From positions 62,001 to 126,000 of the forward strand of contig NZ_PHSN01000001.1 in NCBI RefSeq assembly GCF_002871005.1: 64,000 bases of DNA, given 5' to 3'. Both the position numbers and the translations under genes were made by a program. Each line of letters opens with the position of its first letter. The first letter of the stretch is position 1. The stretch comes from Acidimangrovimonas sediminis. GTDB lineage: Bacteria; Pseudomonadota; Alphaproteobacteria; Rhodobacterales; Rhodobacteraceae. Below are positions 36,176-44,582 of this stretch, piece after piece. The notes beneath the pieces are model-generated. The model saw only the letters and a program-made list of their open reading frames with translations, searched no databases and was not told the origin of the DNA.

Positions 36176-37009
36176 ATGGCGGAACGCCCAGACATCACAC
36201 TCGCCTGCATCCAGTACGAACCCCTCTTCGGTGATCCCGACCGCAACCTCGACGCGATGGAGGATCGGATCCGCACCGCCCATGACAGGGGCGCGGGGTT
36301 GATCGTTCTACCGGAACTCGCCGACAGCGGCTATGTCTTCGAAAGCCCGGAGGAAACCGCGCGGCTTGCCCGCCCGATCCCCGACGGTGAAAGTGCGGCG
36401 CGGTTGATCGCACTGGCCTGGGAGCTGGGGGTCTACATCGTCTCGGGGCTCGCCGAGGCGGCGGAGGGGGTGTTCTACAACTCGGCCATGCTCTGTGGGC
36501 CGGAGGGCTTCATCGGCGCCTACCGCAAGCTGCACCTGTGGAACCGCGAGACACTGTTCTTCAAGCCGGGCAACCTCGGGTTGCCGGTGTTCGACACGCC
36601 GATCGGGCGGATCGGGATGGCGATCTGCTACGACGGCTGGTTCCCCGAAACCTTCCGCACGCTAACGGCTGCGGGGGCCGAGATCGTCTGCGTGCCCACG
36701 AACTGGGTGCCGATGCCGGATCAGGACCCCGGGGTCGAGGCGATGGCCAACGCGCTCCATAAGGCGGCGGCGCATTCCAACGGGATCTACATCGCCTGCG
36801 CCGACCGCGTGGGGACCGAACGCGGCCAGCCCTTCATCGGGCAGAGCCTGATCCTCGACGCCACGGGCTGGCCGCTGGCGGGCCCCGCCCCCCGCACCGA
36901 CGAGGCGATCCTGATCGCCCGCGTCAGCCCCGGGGCGCTGGCTGAGAAGAGACAACTCAACGAATTCAACAACATCCTCGGCGACCGCCGCACCGATGTC
37001 TACGGCTGA
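36176..37009 (+). CDS. Nitrilase-superfamily amidohydrolase
   Basis: A 277-residue cytoplasmic C-N hydrolase. The start is the ATG at 36176 with GAGGAG upstream; a TTG at 36158 falls in the terminator T-run. The catalytic triad is visible: E47 (LPELADSGY), K118 (YRKLHLWN) and C151 (AICYDGWFPE). It is shorter than the aliphatic amidase AmiE (about 346 residues) and closer in size to omega-amidase or N-carbamoyl hydrolase types. It is the first gene under the AmiC/AmiR leader and is followed by a Liv-type transporter, so it probably hydrolyses the imported amide that AmiC senses. The exact substrate is unknown. Confidence 0.87.
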   Translation: MAERPDITLACIQYEPLFGDPDRNLDAMEDRIRTAHDRGAGLIVLPELADSGYVFESPEETARLARPIPDGESAARLIALAWELGVYIVSGLAEAAEGVFYNSAMLCGPEGFIGAYRKLHLWNRETLFFKPGNLGLPVFDTPIGRIGMAICYDGWFPETFRTLTAAGAEIVCVPTNWVPMPDQDPGVEAMANALHKAAAHSNGIYIACADRVGTERGQPFIGQSLILDATGWPLAGPAPRTDEAILIARVSPGALAEKRQLNEFNNILGDRRTDVYG

Positions 37010-37067
37010 GGCCTGCGCTGGCCCCGGCCTCCGACCCAACCAGAACATCTGAAACAGGGAAAACACG

Positions 37068-38213
37068 ATGAAACGGAGACTTCTTCTTACCGCTCTTGCA
37101 GCCACCATGCTGGCCGGCCCCGCGATGGCCGAGGAACCGTTCCTGATCGGCATTCCGGTGGGCCTGTCGGGGGCCAACTCGGTCGTTGCGCCCTCGGTCG
37201 TGCAGGCGGCCGAGCTTGCGGTGGACGAGATCAACGCCAAGGGCGGCGTGCTGGGCCGTCAGCTGAAGGTGGTGGTTGCCGATGACGGCTCGGGCGCGGT
37301 GGGGGCGCAGAAGGCGTTCGACTCGCTCGTGTTCCAGAAGAACGTGAACGCCATAATCTCGATGGAGACGAGCGCGGCGCGCAACGCCGGTCTTCCGATC
37401 GTCGGCAAGGGCAAGATCCCCTACATCTACACCTCGTTCTACGAGGGGCATTCCTGCTCGCCCTATCTCTATGTCGACGCCTGGGTGCCGCAGCAACAGG
37501 TGCCGCCGGTGGTGGATTACCTCAAGGCCGAGGGCGCCAAGAGCTACTTCCTGATCGGGTCCGACTATGCTTTCGGCCGCGGCATGCTGGAGTTCGCACG
37601 GAAGTACATCGACAAGACCGGCGGCAAGGTGGTGGGCGAGGAATACCTGCCCATGGACGGCACCGACTGGACGCCGATCATCTCCAAGCTGAAATCCTCG
37701 GGCGCCGACGCGCTGATCACCTCGACTGCTGGCGGGGCGCCGAACGTCACCCTGACCAAGCAGCTGCGCAGCGCCGGCGTCACCATCCCCTACGCCAACC
37801 TTGCCGTCGACGAGGGCACGGCCAAGAGCATGGGCGCCGATGCCGCGGGCATCCTGATCTCGGCCTCCTACATCACCGGGATCGACAGCACGGCCAACAA
37901 GGATTTCATGGCCGCGCTGAAGAAGAAGTTCGGCGACAAGGCCCGCACGCCGAACGACCTGTCGGTGCCGGAATACGAGGGCGTCTACCTTTACGCCGCA
38001 GCTCTGAAGAAGGCGGGCACGACCGACACGCGGCCGGTGCTCAAGGCGCTGGGAGAGGTCTCGTACAAGGGGCCACGCGGCACGATCACCATGTCGAAAC
38101 AGCACCATGCGCCGCTGACCATGTATCTGGGCCAGGTGCAGAAAGACGGCTCGGTCAAGGTGGTCAAGTCGTTCAAGGACGTGGATCCGGGCGACCAGTG
38201 CCCGAACCTCTGA
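37068..38213 (+). CDS. Liv/urea-amide type ABC binding protein
   Basis: A 381-residue periplasmic type I binding protein with a Sec signal peptide (residues 1-21, AMA|EEP). Features are IGIPVGLSGANSVVAPSVVQAAELAVDEINAKGGVLGR and FLIGSDYAFGRGMLEFARKYI. It is a relative of AmiC in fold, fitting recognition of an amide or urea-like ligand. It is 58 bases after the amidohydrolase; a stem-loop separates it from the permease. Confidence 0.87.
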   Translation: MKRRLLLTALAATMLAGPAMAEEPFLIGIPVGLSGANSVVAPSVVQAAELAVDEINAKGGVLGRQLKVVVADDGSGAVGAQKAFDSLVFQKNVNAIISMETSAARNAGLPIVGKGKIPYIYTSFYEGHSCSPYLYVDAWVPQQQVPPVVDYLKAEGAKSYFLIGSDYAFGRGMLEFARKYIDKTGGKVVGEEYLPMDGTDWTPIISKLKSSGADALITSTAGGAPNVTLTKQLRSAGVTIPYANLAVDEGTAKSMGADAAGILISASYITGIDSTANKDFMAALKKKFGDKARTPNDLSVPEYEGVYLYAAALKKAGTTDTRPVLKALGEVSYKGPRGTITMSKQHHAPLTMYLGQVQKDGSVKVVKSFKDVDPGDQCPNL

Positions 38214-38226
38214 CAATCGCCAGACC

Positions 38227-38248
38227 GGAGGGGCCGCGTGGCCCCTCC
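38227..38248 (+). other. Stem-loop after the Liv-type binding protein gene
   Basis: GGAGGGGCC (38227-38235), loop GCGT, GGCCCCTCC (38240-38248): nine perfect pairs with a tetraloop and no U-tract, 13 bases past the stop codon. Confidence 0.55.
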
Positions 38249-38268
38249 ACCCGCCAGGGGGCCGGACC

Positions 38269-39102
38269 ATGACGCTCATCCTCGACATCCTCACCACCGC
38301 GGCGATCCTCTTCGTGATCGCCACCGGCCTGCTGACGATCTTCGGCGTGCTGAAGATCATCAACTTCGCCCATGGCGCCTGGCTGACGATCGGTGCCTAT
38401 TGCGCCGTCGCGGTGGGGCAGCTCGGCTGGTCGCCGTGGCTGGCCTTTCCCGTGGCCTTCGTGGTCGGCGCCGTGCTGGGCGGGCTGACCGAACGGTTCA
38501 TCGTTCGCCCGCTCTACGCCCGCCCGCTGGACGCGATCCTTGCGACCTGGGGGCTGGGTATCGTGGTGGGGCAGCTGATCACCCTGGGCTTCGGGCGCGA
38601 CGTGCAATTCACCGCGCCGCTCCTGCCCGGCACCGCCGACATCCTCGGCACTTCCTATTCGATCTACCGGCTGTTCGCCCTCGGCGCGGCCATCGTCATC
38701 GGCCTCGGCTTCTCGTGGCTGATGGAAGGCACGCGGCTGGGTCTCTCGGCCCGCGCGGTGATCATGAACGAGGCGCTGGCCCATGTTCTGGGCCTCGACA
38801 CGCGGCGGATCCGCTGGGTCACCTTCATGATCGGCTGCGGTCTCGCCGGGCTGGCGGGGGTGTTGCTGACGCCGCTGACCAGCGTCGATCCGAACATGGG
38901 GCTGGCCTGGCTCGTGGGGTCGTTCATGCTGGTCATGGTCGCGGGGCAGAGCTTTGCCGCGCTGGCACTGGCCTGCCTCCTCCTGGGTGGCGCGCAGGTG
39001 CTGGTCTCGACTTTCCTCAGCCCCATCCTCGGCGGCATCACCGTGGCCGTGCTGGCCGCGATCATCCTGCGCATCTCACCGAAGGGGTTCTCCCGTGTCT
39101 GA
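38269..39102 (+). CDS. Branched-chain-type ABC permease, LivH type
   Basis: A 277-residue inner-membrane permease. It has LivH hallmarks: an N-terminal segment ending in NFAHGAWLTIGAYCA, the RPLYARPLDAILATWG loop and the coupling-loop region EALAHVLGLDTRRIRWVTF. It overlaps the next gene by eight bases. It would carry the amide-type substrate together with the LivM-LivG fusion. Confidence 0.91.
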   Translation: MTLILDILTTAAILFVIATGLLTIFGVLKIINFAHGAWLTIGAYCAVAVGQLGWSPWLAFPVAFVVGAVLGGLTERFIVRPLYARPLDAILATWGLGIVVGQLITLGFGRDVQFTAPLLPGTADILGTSYSIYRLFALGAAIVIGLGFSWLMEGTRLGLSARAVIMNEALAHVLGLDTRRIRWVTFMIGCGLAGLAGVLLTPLTSVDPNMGLAWLVGSFMLVMVAGQSFAALALACLLLGGAQVLVSTFLSPILGGITVAVLAAIILRISPKGFSRV

Positions 39103-40879
39103 CACCACGCTCGACAGTGCCGGCCCGGCGCGCCCGGGGCCGCTCTGGCGCCTCGGGGCGCTGGCCATCGCGGCGGCGGCGATGATGATCCTCGCGCCGC
39201 TGTTCCTCGACCGCTTCACCGTCAACGTGCTGACCCGGTCGATGATCTTCGCGATCCTTGCGGTCACGGTGGACCTGCTGTGGGGCTTCACCGGGATCCT
39301 GACCTTCGGCCAGGCCGCCTTCTTCGGGGCAGGCGCCTATGCCACCGCCATGGTGCTGACCCACATGGGCAGCGGGCCGGGGCTGATGGCCCTGGGGCTT
39401 CTGCTCTCGATCCTTGTGCCGGTCGCGCTGGCCGCCGCGGTGGGATGGCTCACCTTCTATCCCGGTTCGTCGGATTTCTACGCGACGGTGATCTCGCTGG
39501 TCGTGCCCATCGTGGTGACGCAGCTGATCTATTCCGGCGGGACGTGGACAGGCTCCAGCTCCGGCCTCGTGGGCTATTTCGGGCTGGACCTGAGCCTTGG
39601 CGGCTTCTTCCGTCTGGCGGGGCTCTGCCTTGTCGCGGTGGTCTTCGCGGCCCTCGTGTTCGTGCGCTCCGACGCCGGGCGGGTGCTGACCGCGATCCGC
39701 AACAACGAGACGCGCTGCGCCTATCTCGGGATCAACACCCAGGCGGTGAAGATCGCGCTGACCACCGTGCTGGCGGGGGTGACGGGTATCGCGGGGTTCC
39801 TCTACGCCAACGCCTCGGGCGTGGTCGCGCCGGAGAATACCGGCTTTGTCTTCGGCACCCAGCTGGTGGTCTGGACCGCGCTCGGCGGACGCGGCACGAT
39901 CATCGGCCCGGCACTGGGGGCGGTGGCGATCGACTATCTCAGCGCTCAGCTGTCCGGGCAGCTTCCGTTCCTGTGGCAGCTGGTCGTGGGGCTGATGTTC
40001 GTCGTGATGATCATCTTCATGCCGAATGGCCTTGCCGCGCTGGTGACCGGCTGGCGGCGGGTCCGCAAGGGTCCTGCCGCCGCCGCTCCCGCACTGGTGC
40101 CGATTGCGCGCAGGGCGCGGGGACCGGCCTCCGACGCGCCGCTTCTGCAGATCGAGCGGCTGGAGAAGGCCTATGGCAGCCACAAGGTGCTCGAGGACAT
40201 TACCCTCACAGTCCGACCGGGCGAACTGGTAAGCCTCGTCGGCCCCAACGGTGCGGGCAAGACCACGCTGATGCGCTGCATGACTGACGGGCAGGCGGCC
40301 AGCGGCGGCACCGTGCGGGTCAACGGCGAAAGCATCACGGGCCTCGTGCCGAACCGCATCGTCGCCCGCGGCATCGGGCGCAAGTTCCAGGTGGCGTCGG
40401 TCTTCGAAAGCCTGACCGTGGCCGAATGCCTGCGCATGGCGCGCGCGGCCCATGAACGCCCCAGCTTCACCCGCCGCCGCGACACCCTCGCCCTGCCGCA
40501 GCCGGCGATCGAGATCCTCCGCCTGACCGGCCTCGACCGGCAGCTGGGGGCCGAGGTCTCGCTGCTTTCCCACGGCCAGAAGCAGAGCCTCGAGCTTGCC
40601 ATGGTGGTGGCCCTGGAACCCGCGCTGATCCTGCTCGACGAACCGACCGCGGGGCTGACCAAGGCCGAGCGGACCACCATCGGCACCGTGCTGCAGACCC
40701 TCACCTCGGAGCTGGGCCTTGCCGCCATCCTGGTCGAGCACGACCTCGACTTCGTGCGCGACATTTCCAGCCGGATCGTGGTGCTGCATCAGGGCCGTCT
40801 GGTCCTCGACGGCACGGTCGAGGAGGTGGTCAACGACGACATCGTCAAGCGGATCTATTCGGGGGGCGACCATGGCTGA
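39095..40879 (+). CDS. Fused permease-ATPase, LivM-LivG type
   Basis: A 594-residue fusion starting at the GTG at 39095 (VSDTTLDSAGPARPG), overlapping livH. Residues about 20-320 are a LivM permease (GFTGILTFGQAAFFGAGAYATAMV; AIRNNETRCAYLGINTQAVK). Residues about 345-594 are a LivG ATPase with Walker A GPNGAGKTT, signature LLSHGQKQSLELAMV, Walker B LILLDEPTAGL and H-loop VEHDLDF. A proline/alanine-rich linker joins them. The fusion ties one permease to one ATPase and should assemble with LivH and LivF. Confidence 0.93.
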   Translation: MSDTTLDSAGPARPGPLWRLGALAIAAAAMMILAPLFLDRFTVNVLTRSMIFAILAVTVDLLWGFTGILTFGQAAFFGAGAYATAMVLTHMGSGPGLMALGLLLSILVPVALAAAVGWLTFYPGSSDFYATVISLVVPIVVTQLIYSGGTWTGSSSGLVGYFGLDLSLGGFFRLAGLCLVAVVFAALVFVRSDAGRVLTAIRNNETRCAYLGINTQAVKIALTTVLAGVTGIAGFLYANASGVVAPENTGFVFGTQLVVWTALGGRGTIIGPALGAVAIDYLSAQLSGQLPFLWQLVVGLMFVVMIIFMPNGLAALVTGWRRVRKGPAAAAPALVPIARRARGPASDAPLLQIERLEKAYGSHKVLEDITLTVRPGELVSLVGPNGAGKTTLMRCMTDGQAASGGTVRVNGESITGLVPNRIVARGIGRKFQVASVFESLTVAECLRMARAAHERPSFTRRRDTLALPQPAIEILRLTGLDRQLGAEVSLLSHGQKQSLELAMVVALEPALILLDEPTAGLTKAERTTIGTVLQTLTSELGLAAILVEHDLDFVRDISSRIVVLHQGRLVLDGTVEEVVNDDIVKRIYSGGDHG

Positions 40880-41594
40880 GGCCTTGCAGGACGCCACGGT
40901 GAAGCTTTCTCTCGACGGGGTGACAAGCGGCTACGGTGCGATCGACGTGCTGCGCGGCGTGTCGCTCGACATCCGCGAGGGCGAGATTTTCGCGCTGATG
41001 GGCAAGAACGGGATGGGCAAGACGACCCTGCTGAAGACGATCCTCGGCGCGATCCGCGCCAGCGCCGGCCGGATCCGTTACGAGGGGGCAGAGATCACCG
41101 GCGCGGAACCGCGTGCCCTGATTGCCGCCGGCATCGGCTATGCGCCGCAGGACCAGCCGCTGTTTCAGGATCTTTCGATCCGCGACAACCTGCGCCTTGC
41201 CCTTCCGGGAGACGCCCACCTTCCCTCCGCGCTTGAGCGGGTCTATGGGCACTTCCCCTTCCTTGCCGACCGGCTGGCGCAGAAGGCGGGTACGCTGTCC
41301 GGGGGCGAGCAGAAGATGCTGATCATCGCCCGCGCCCTGATGACCGAGCCACGCCTCCTTTTGATCGACGAGATCTCCGAAGGCCTCCAGCCCACCGTGA
41401 TCGCCCGCATCGCCGAGGCCCTGCGCGAGGAACGCCGCAGCCGCGGCACGACGATCCTTCTGGTCGAGCAGAACCTCGACTTCGCGCTCGGCATCGCCGA
41501 TCGTTGGGCGGTGCTCAAGCTCGGCACGATCGACGACGCCGGTCCTGCCGGGGCCGACGCCCATTCCCGCATCCTCCGCCACCTGCAGATCTGA
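40872..41594 (+). CDS. ABC ATPase, LivF type
   Basis: A 240-residue ATPase. Walker A is GKNGMGKTT and the signature is LSGGEQKMLIIARAL; Walker B is LLLIDEISEGLQP and the switch VEQNLDFA lacks the histidine, all as usual in LivF. The ATG overlaps the end of the fusion gene by eight bases. It is the last gene of the AmiR-controlled operon. Confidence 0.92.
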   Translation: MAEALQDATVKLSLDGVTSGYGAIDVLRGVSLDIREGEIFALMGKNGMGKTTLLKTILGAIRASAGRIRYEGAEITGAEPRALIAAGIGYAPQDQPLFQDLSIRDNLRLALPGDAHLPSALERVYGHFPFLADRLAQKAGTLSGGEQKMLIIARALMTEPRLLLIDEISEGLQPTVIARIAEALREERRSRGTTILLVEQNLDFALGIADRWAVLKLGTIDDAGPAGADAHSRILRHLQI

Positions 41595-41725
41595 GGCCCG
41601 CGCAGGCGCGGCCCTTCGGCGCCGCCTTCGTTTATCGCCGAAATGGGCCAAGAGTGGCGCTAGGGGCGCCCCTCCCACCGCCGGACCGGCGCACATCGTG
41701 CCCGCCGCAGGACCGGCCCTTTGGC

Positions 41726-42760
41726 TCAGGGAAGGTTTTCCTTCACCACCACCTCGATCGCCAGCCGGGGCACGCCGGCCTCTGCCGCGCTGCCCTCCGC
41801 CGCGTTGCGGATGATCTGCATCGCGTTCAGCGCCACGAGTTCCGGGCTCTGGGTCAGGACGACGTCCATCACCCCCTCGACCAGGTTGCGCCGGGTGTCG
41901 GGCGTCAGCCCGTGGCCGATGAACACCACCTCTGTCCCGCGCCCCTTCTCGCGCAGCGCGCGGGCGATCCCGTCGGACGAGCCGCCGACGTTGTAGATCC
42001 CCACGAGGTCGGGATATTCGGCGATCAGGCGCAGGGTGTGGCGGTAGTTCTCGTCGCGGTCGTCGTGGCCTTCGCGCACGCCGACCACGCGAAGGCCGGG
42101 GAAATCCTCCTCCATCAGCCCGAGAAAGCCCATCTCGCGCTCCTCGTGCGCGCGGTAGGTGCGGCTGGCAGCGATCAGCGCGACCGACCCGCCGCCGCGC
42201 CCGACGAACCGCCCCATCAGGTGCGCCGCCGTCCGTCCGACGGAGCGGTTGTCTAGGCCGACATAGGCCGTGCGCGCGGCGTTGGAGATGTCGGACACCA
42301 GCGTCACCACCTGCTTGCCCTTCGCCACCAGCGCGTTGACCGCCTCGCGCACAAGCGGGTGATCGATCGCCATGAAGGCGACGCCGCTGGCCTTTTCGCC
42401 GTGTCGCAGCAGGGCCTCGGCCAGCGCCTCGGGGTTGAAGCTGTCGATGAAGAAGCAGCGCACCGTGGCATTGGCATCGCCCGGATTGGCCGCCAGCCGC
42501 TTGGCCGTGTCGCCCAGCAGCCGCAGGTAGGGATTGGTACCCGCGGGCAGCAGGAACACCAGCCGCAGGGGCCGCGGGCGCAGGGCGGCGCCGATCTCCG
42601 CCTCGTCGAGGTAACCGGTGTCGGCCGCCGCCCGCAGAACCCGCCGCGCCGTCGCCTCGCGCACCCCGGGACGGCGGTTGAGCACCCGGTCCACCGTCGC
42701 GGGCGAGACACCAGCGATGCGGGCGATATCGGTCAGAAGCGGCCCCGTCTTGCGCGGCAT
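41726..42760 (-). CDS. LacI-family transcriptional regulator
   Basis: A 344-residue repressor. The DNA-binding head is at residues 8-55 (LTDIARIAGVSPATVDRVLNRRPGVREATARRVL), and the periplasmic-binding-like effector domain fills the rest (VFLLPAGTNPYLRLLGDTAKRL; VVFIGHGLTPDTRRNLVEG). It is divergent from the TRAP and RuBisCO-like gene cluster and its likely controller. Effector domains of this subtype usually bind sugars or sugar acids. An AT-rich palindrome lies between the two transcription units. Confidence 0.91.
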   Translation of the reverse strand: MPRKTGPLLTDIARIAGVSPATVDRVLNRRPGVREATARRVLRAAADTGYLDEAEIGAALRPRPLRLVFLLPAGTNPYLRLLGDTAKRLAANPGDANATVRCFFIDSFNPEALAEALLRHGEKASGVAFMAIDHPLVREAVNALVAKGKQVVTLVSDISNAARTAYVGLDNRSVGRTAAHLMGRFVGRGGGSVALIAASRTYRAHEEREMGFLGLMEEDFPGLRVVGVREGHDDRDENYRHTLRLIAEYPDLVGIYNVGGSSDGIARALREKGRGTEVVFIGHGLTPDTRRNLVEGVMDVVLTQSPELVALNAMQIIRNAAEGSAAEAGVPRLAIEVVVKENLP

Positions 42761-42871
42761 CGGAACATGATCCTTTCTGAAAACCCATCAAAAACCATCA
42801 TAGAATTGGATTTGACGGTACAGCCCCCGCTTCCTACGATCAAACCACAAATCGACCAGACTTACATTTTT

Positions 42872-42897
42872 CGCTTTAAATACATATATTTAAGGCG
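42872..42897. promoter_or_regulatory. Palindromic operator candidate between lacI-type gene and TRAP operon
   Basis: CGCTTTAAATA (42872-42882), CATA, TATTTAAGGCG (42887-42897): eleven-base arms with one mismatch, AT core and GC ends. It sits about 103 bases upstream of the TRAP binding-protein gene. A LacI-family operator is the natural reading. Confidence 0.65.
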
Positions 42898-42999
42898 GAA
42901 TGGCGCCCGCATCCCGAGGAGGGGAGGCTTGGTCTGCCGGTCGATGGACATCATGCCGGGTCATCGTGGCCCGGCGACCGGATCGGGGAGGATCGGGGA

Positions 43000-44031
43000 A
43001 TGACCAGGGAGGCGATGTCCCGCAGGGGCTTTCTTCAGACATCGGGGTTCGCGGTGGCCGGGGCGACCGGCCTTGCCACGCTTGGGCTGCCGCGCCATGC
43101 GCTGGCCGCGGGCACAACGCTGCGTTACGGCCACATGAACTCGCCCACCAGCATCAACGGGCAGCAGGCGGTCTGGTTTTCCGAGGCGGTCAAGACAGCC
43201 TCTGGCGGCGAGGTCGATATCCAGGTGTTCCCATCGTCGCAGCTGGGCTCGATCAAGGAACTGGCCGAAGGCGTCTCGACCGGGGCGGTTCCGATCTCGC
43301 ACAACACCGCGGGAGCGCTGGCACCGCTTTACGCGCCGATCGCGGCGCTCGACACGCCCTACCTCTACCGCGATGTGGATCACCTGATGAAGGTGGTCGA
43401 CACCGCCTCGCCGGTGATGGAGGGGATCAACAAGGGGCTGATCGAAAAGGCCGGGGTGCGGGTGCTCTATGCCTTCTACTTCGGCACGCGGCAGCTTTCG
43501 GCGAACGTGGCGGCCAAGTCGCCCACCGACCTCAAGGGGGTGAAGATCCGCGCGATCCCCTCGCCGATCTACCTGACCACGGTCGAGGGGCTGGGCGCCG
43601 TACCGGTGCCGGTGGACTGGTCGGAGGTGCCGACCGCGCTGGCGACCGGGGTCGTATCGGGGCAGGAGAACCCGGTCAACGTGGTGCTCGACAACAAGCT
43701 CTACGAGGTGCAGTCGCACCTGATGCTGACCGGCCATATCCGCGCGGCGGAGCTGGTCGTGATGAACGAGGACCAGTACCAGATGCTGTCGCCAAAGGCG
43801 AAGGAGGCGATCGCGGAGGCCGCCGACACCGTGCGTGCCCGGGCGTCGAAGGCCACGCTGGACGCCGAGGCCTCGGATCTTGCCGCCCTGAAGGACAAGG
43901 GGATGACGGTGATCGGCCCTGACAGCGGGCTGGATCTGGCCGCCTTCAAGACCTCGGTGAAGGCGCTGGTCGAGAAGAAGTTCGGCGACCAGTACGGCGA
44001 TCTCTACAAGCAGATCGCCGCGGTCAGCTGA
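43000..44031 (+). CDS. TRAP transporter substrate-binding protein DctP
   Basis: A 343-residue periplasmic receptor with a twin-arginine signal (SRRGFLQTSGFAVAGATG), so it is probably exported folded, and cleavage follows ALAA. DctP-family parts are RYGHMNSPTSINGQQAVWFSE, IQVFPSSQLGSIKELAEG, and the conserved arginine in GVKIRAIPSPIYL that binds a carboxylate. The ligand is therefore likely a sugar acid or other carboxylate. It starts the operon with DctQ, DctM, VOC, RuBisCO-like protein and kinase. Confidence 0.92.
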   Translation: MTREAMSRRGFLQTSGFAVAGATGLATLGLPRHALAAGTTLRYGHMNSPTSINGQQAVWFSEAVKTASGGEVDIQVFPSSQLGSIKELAEGVSTGAVPISHNTAGALAPLYAPIAALDTPYLYRDVDHLMKVVDTASPVMEGINKGLIEKAGVRVLYAFYFGTRQLSANVAAKSPTDLKGVKIRAIPSPIYLTTVEGLGAVPVPVDWSEVPTALATGVVSGQENPVNVVLDNKLYEVQSHLMLTGHIRAAELVVMNEDQYQMLSPKAKEAIAEAADTVRARASKATLDAEASDLAALKDKGMTVIGPDSGLDLAAFKTSVKALVEKKFGDQYGDLYKQIAAVS

Positions 44032-44045
44032 GGCCGGGGGCAAAG

Positions 44046-44582
44046 ATGCCGAGATCCGCCTTGCCCCCCTTGCCCGAACGGCTGCTGTCGCGGGTGACGG
44101 GGGGGATGCTGTGGCTGGCGCTGGTCATGCTTCTGGGCCTGACCGCGCTGGTGATCCTGCAGGTGCTGGCGCGCAACCTGCTCGACCTCGGGCTGCCCTG
44201 GGCGGACGAGCTGTCGCGCTGGTTCGGGATCGCGCTGGTATTCCTCGCGGTGCCGCGGCTGCTGCTGGAAGAGCGCCACATCGCGATGGATCTCGTGCCC
44301 GCGATGCTGCCCCGGGCGGGGCAATGGGCGCTGGCGACGCTGGGGCGGCTCGCGCTGATCGGCTTCGCGGGGGTCATGCTGTGGGCGCTGTACCGCTTCC
44401 TTCTGCGCGCCGGGCGCTTCGGCACCCCCGCGCTGGGGATCCCAAACACCCTCTTCTACCTGCCGCTGGTGCTGGGCTTTGCCCTCGTCGCGCTGATCGC
44501 GGCATGGCGACTGGTGCATGCGCCTGCGCGGGATGCTGCCCGCGAGGCGGAAGACGAAACCCTGCCGGAGCCGGACGCGTGA
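44046..44582 (+). CDS. TRAP transporter small permease DctQ
   Basis: A 178-residue membrane protein with four predicted segments (MLWLALVMLLGLTALVILQVLAR; WFGIALVFLAVPRLL; and two more) and the DctQ pattern LPWADELSRW. It partners with DctM. The stop overlaps the dctM start (GTGA). Confidence 0.88.
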   Translation: MPRSALPPLPERLLSRVTGGMLWLALVMLLGLTALVILQVLARNLLDLGLPWADELSRWFGIALVFLAVPRLLLEERHIAMDLVPAMLPRAGQWALATLGRLALIGFAGVMLWALYRFLLRAGRFGTPALGIPNTLFYLPLVLGFALVALIAAWRLVHAPARDAAREAEDETLPEPDA

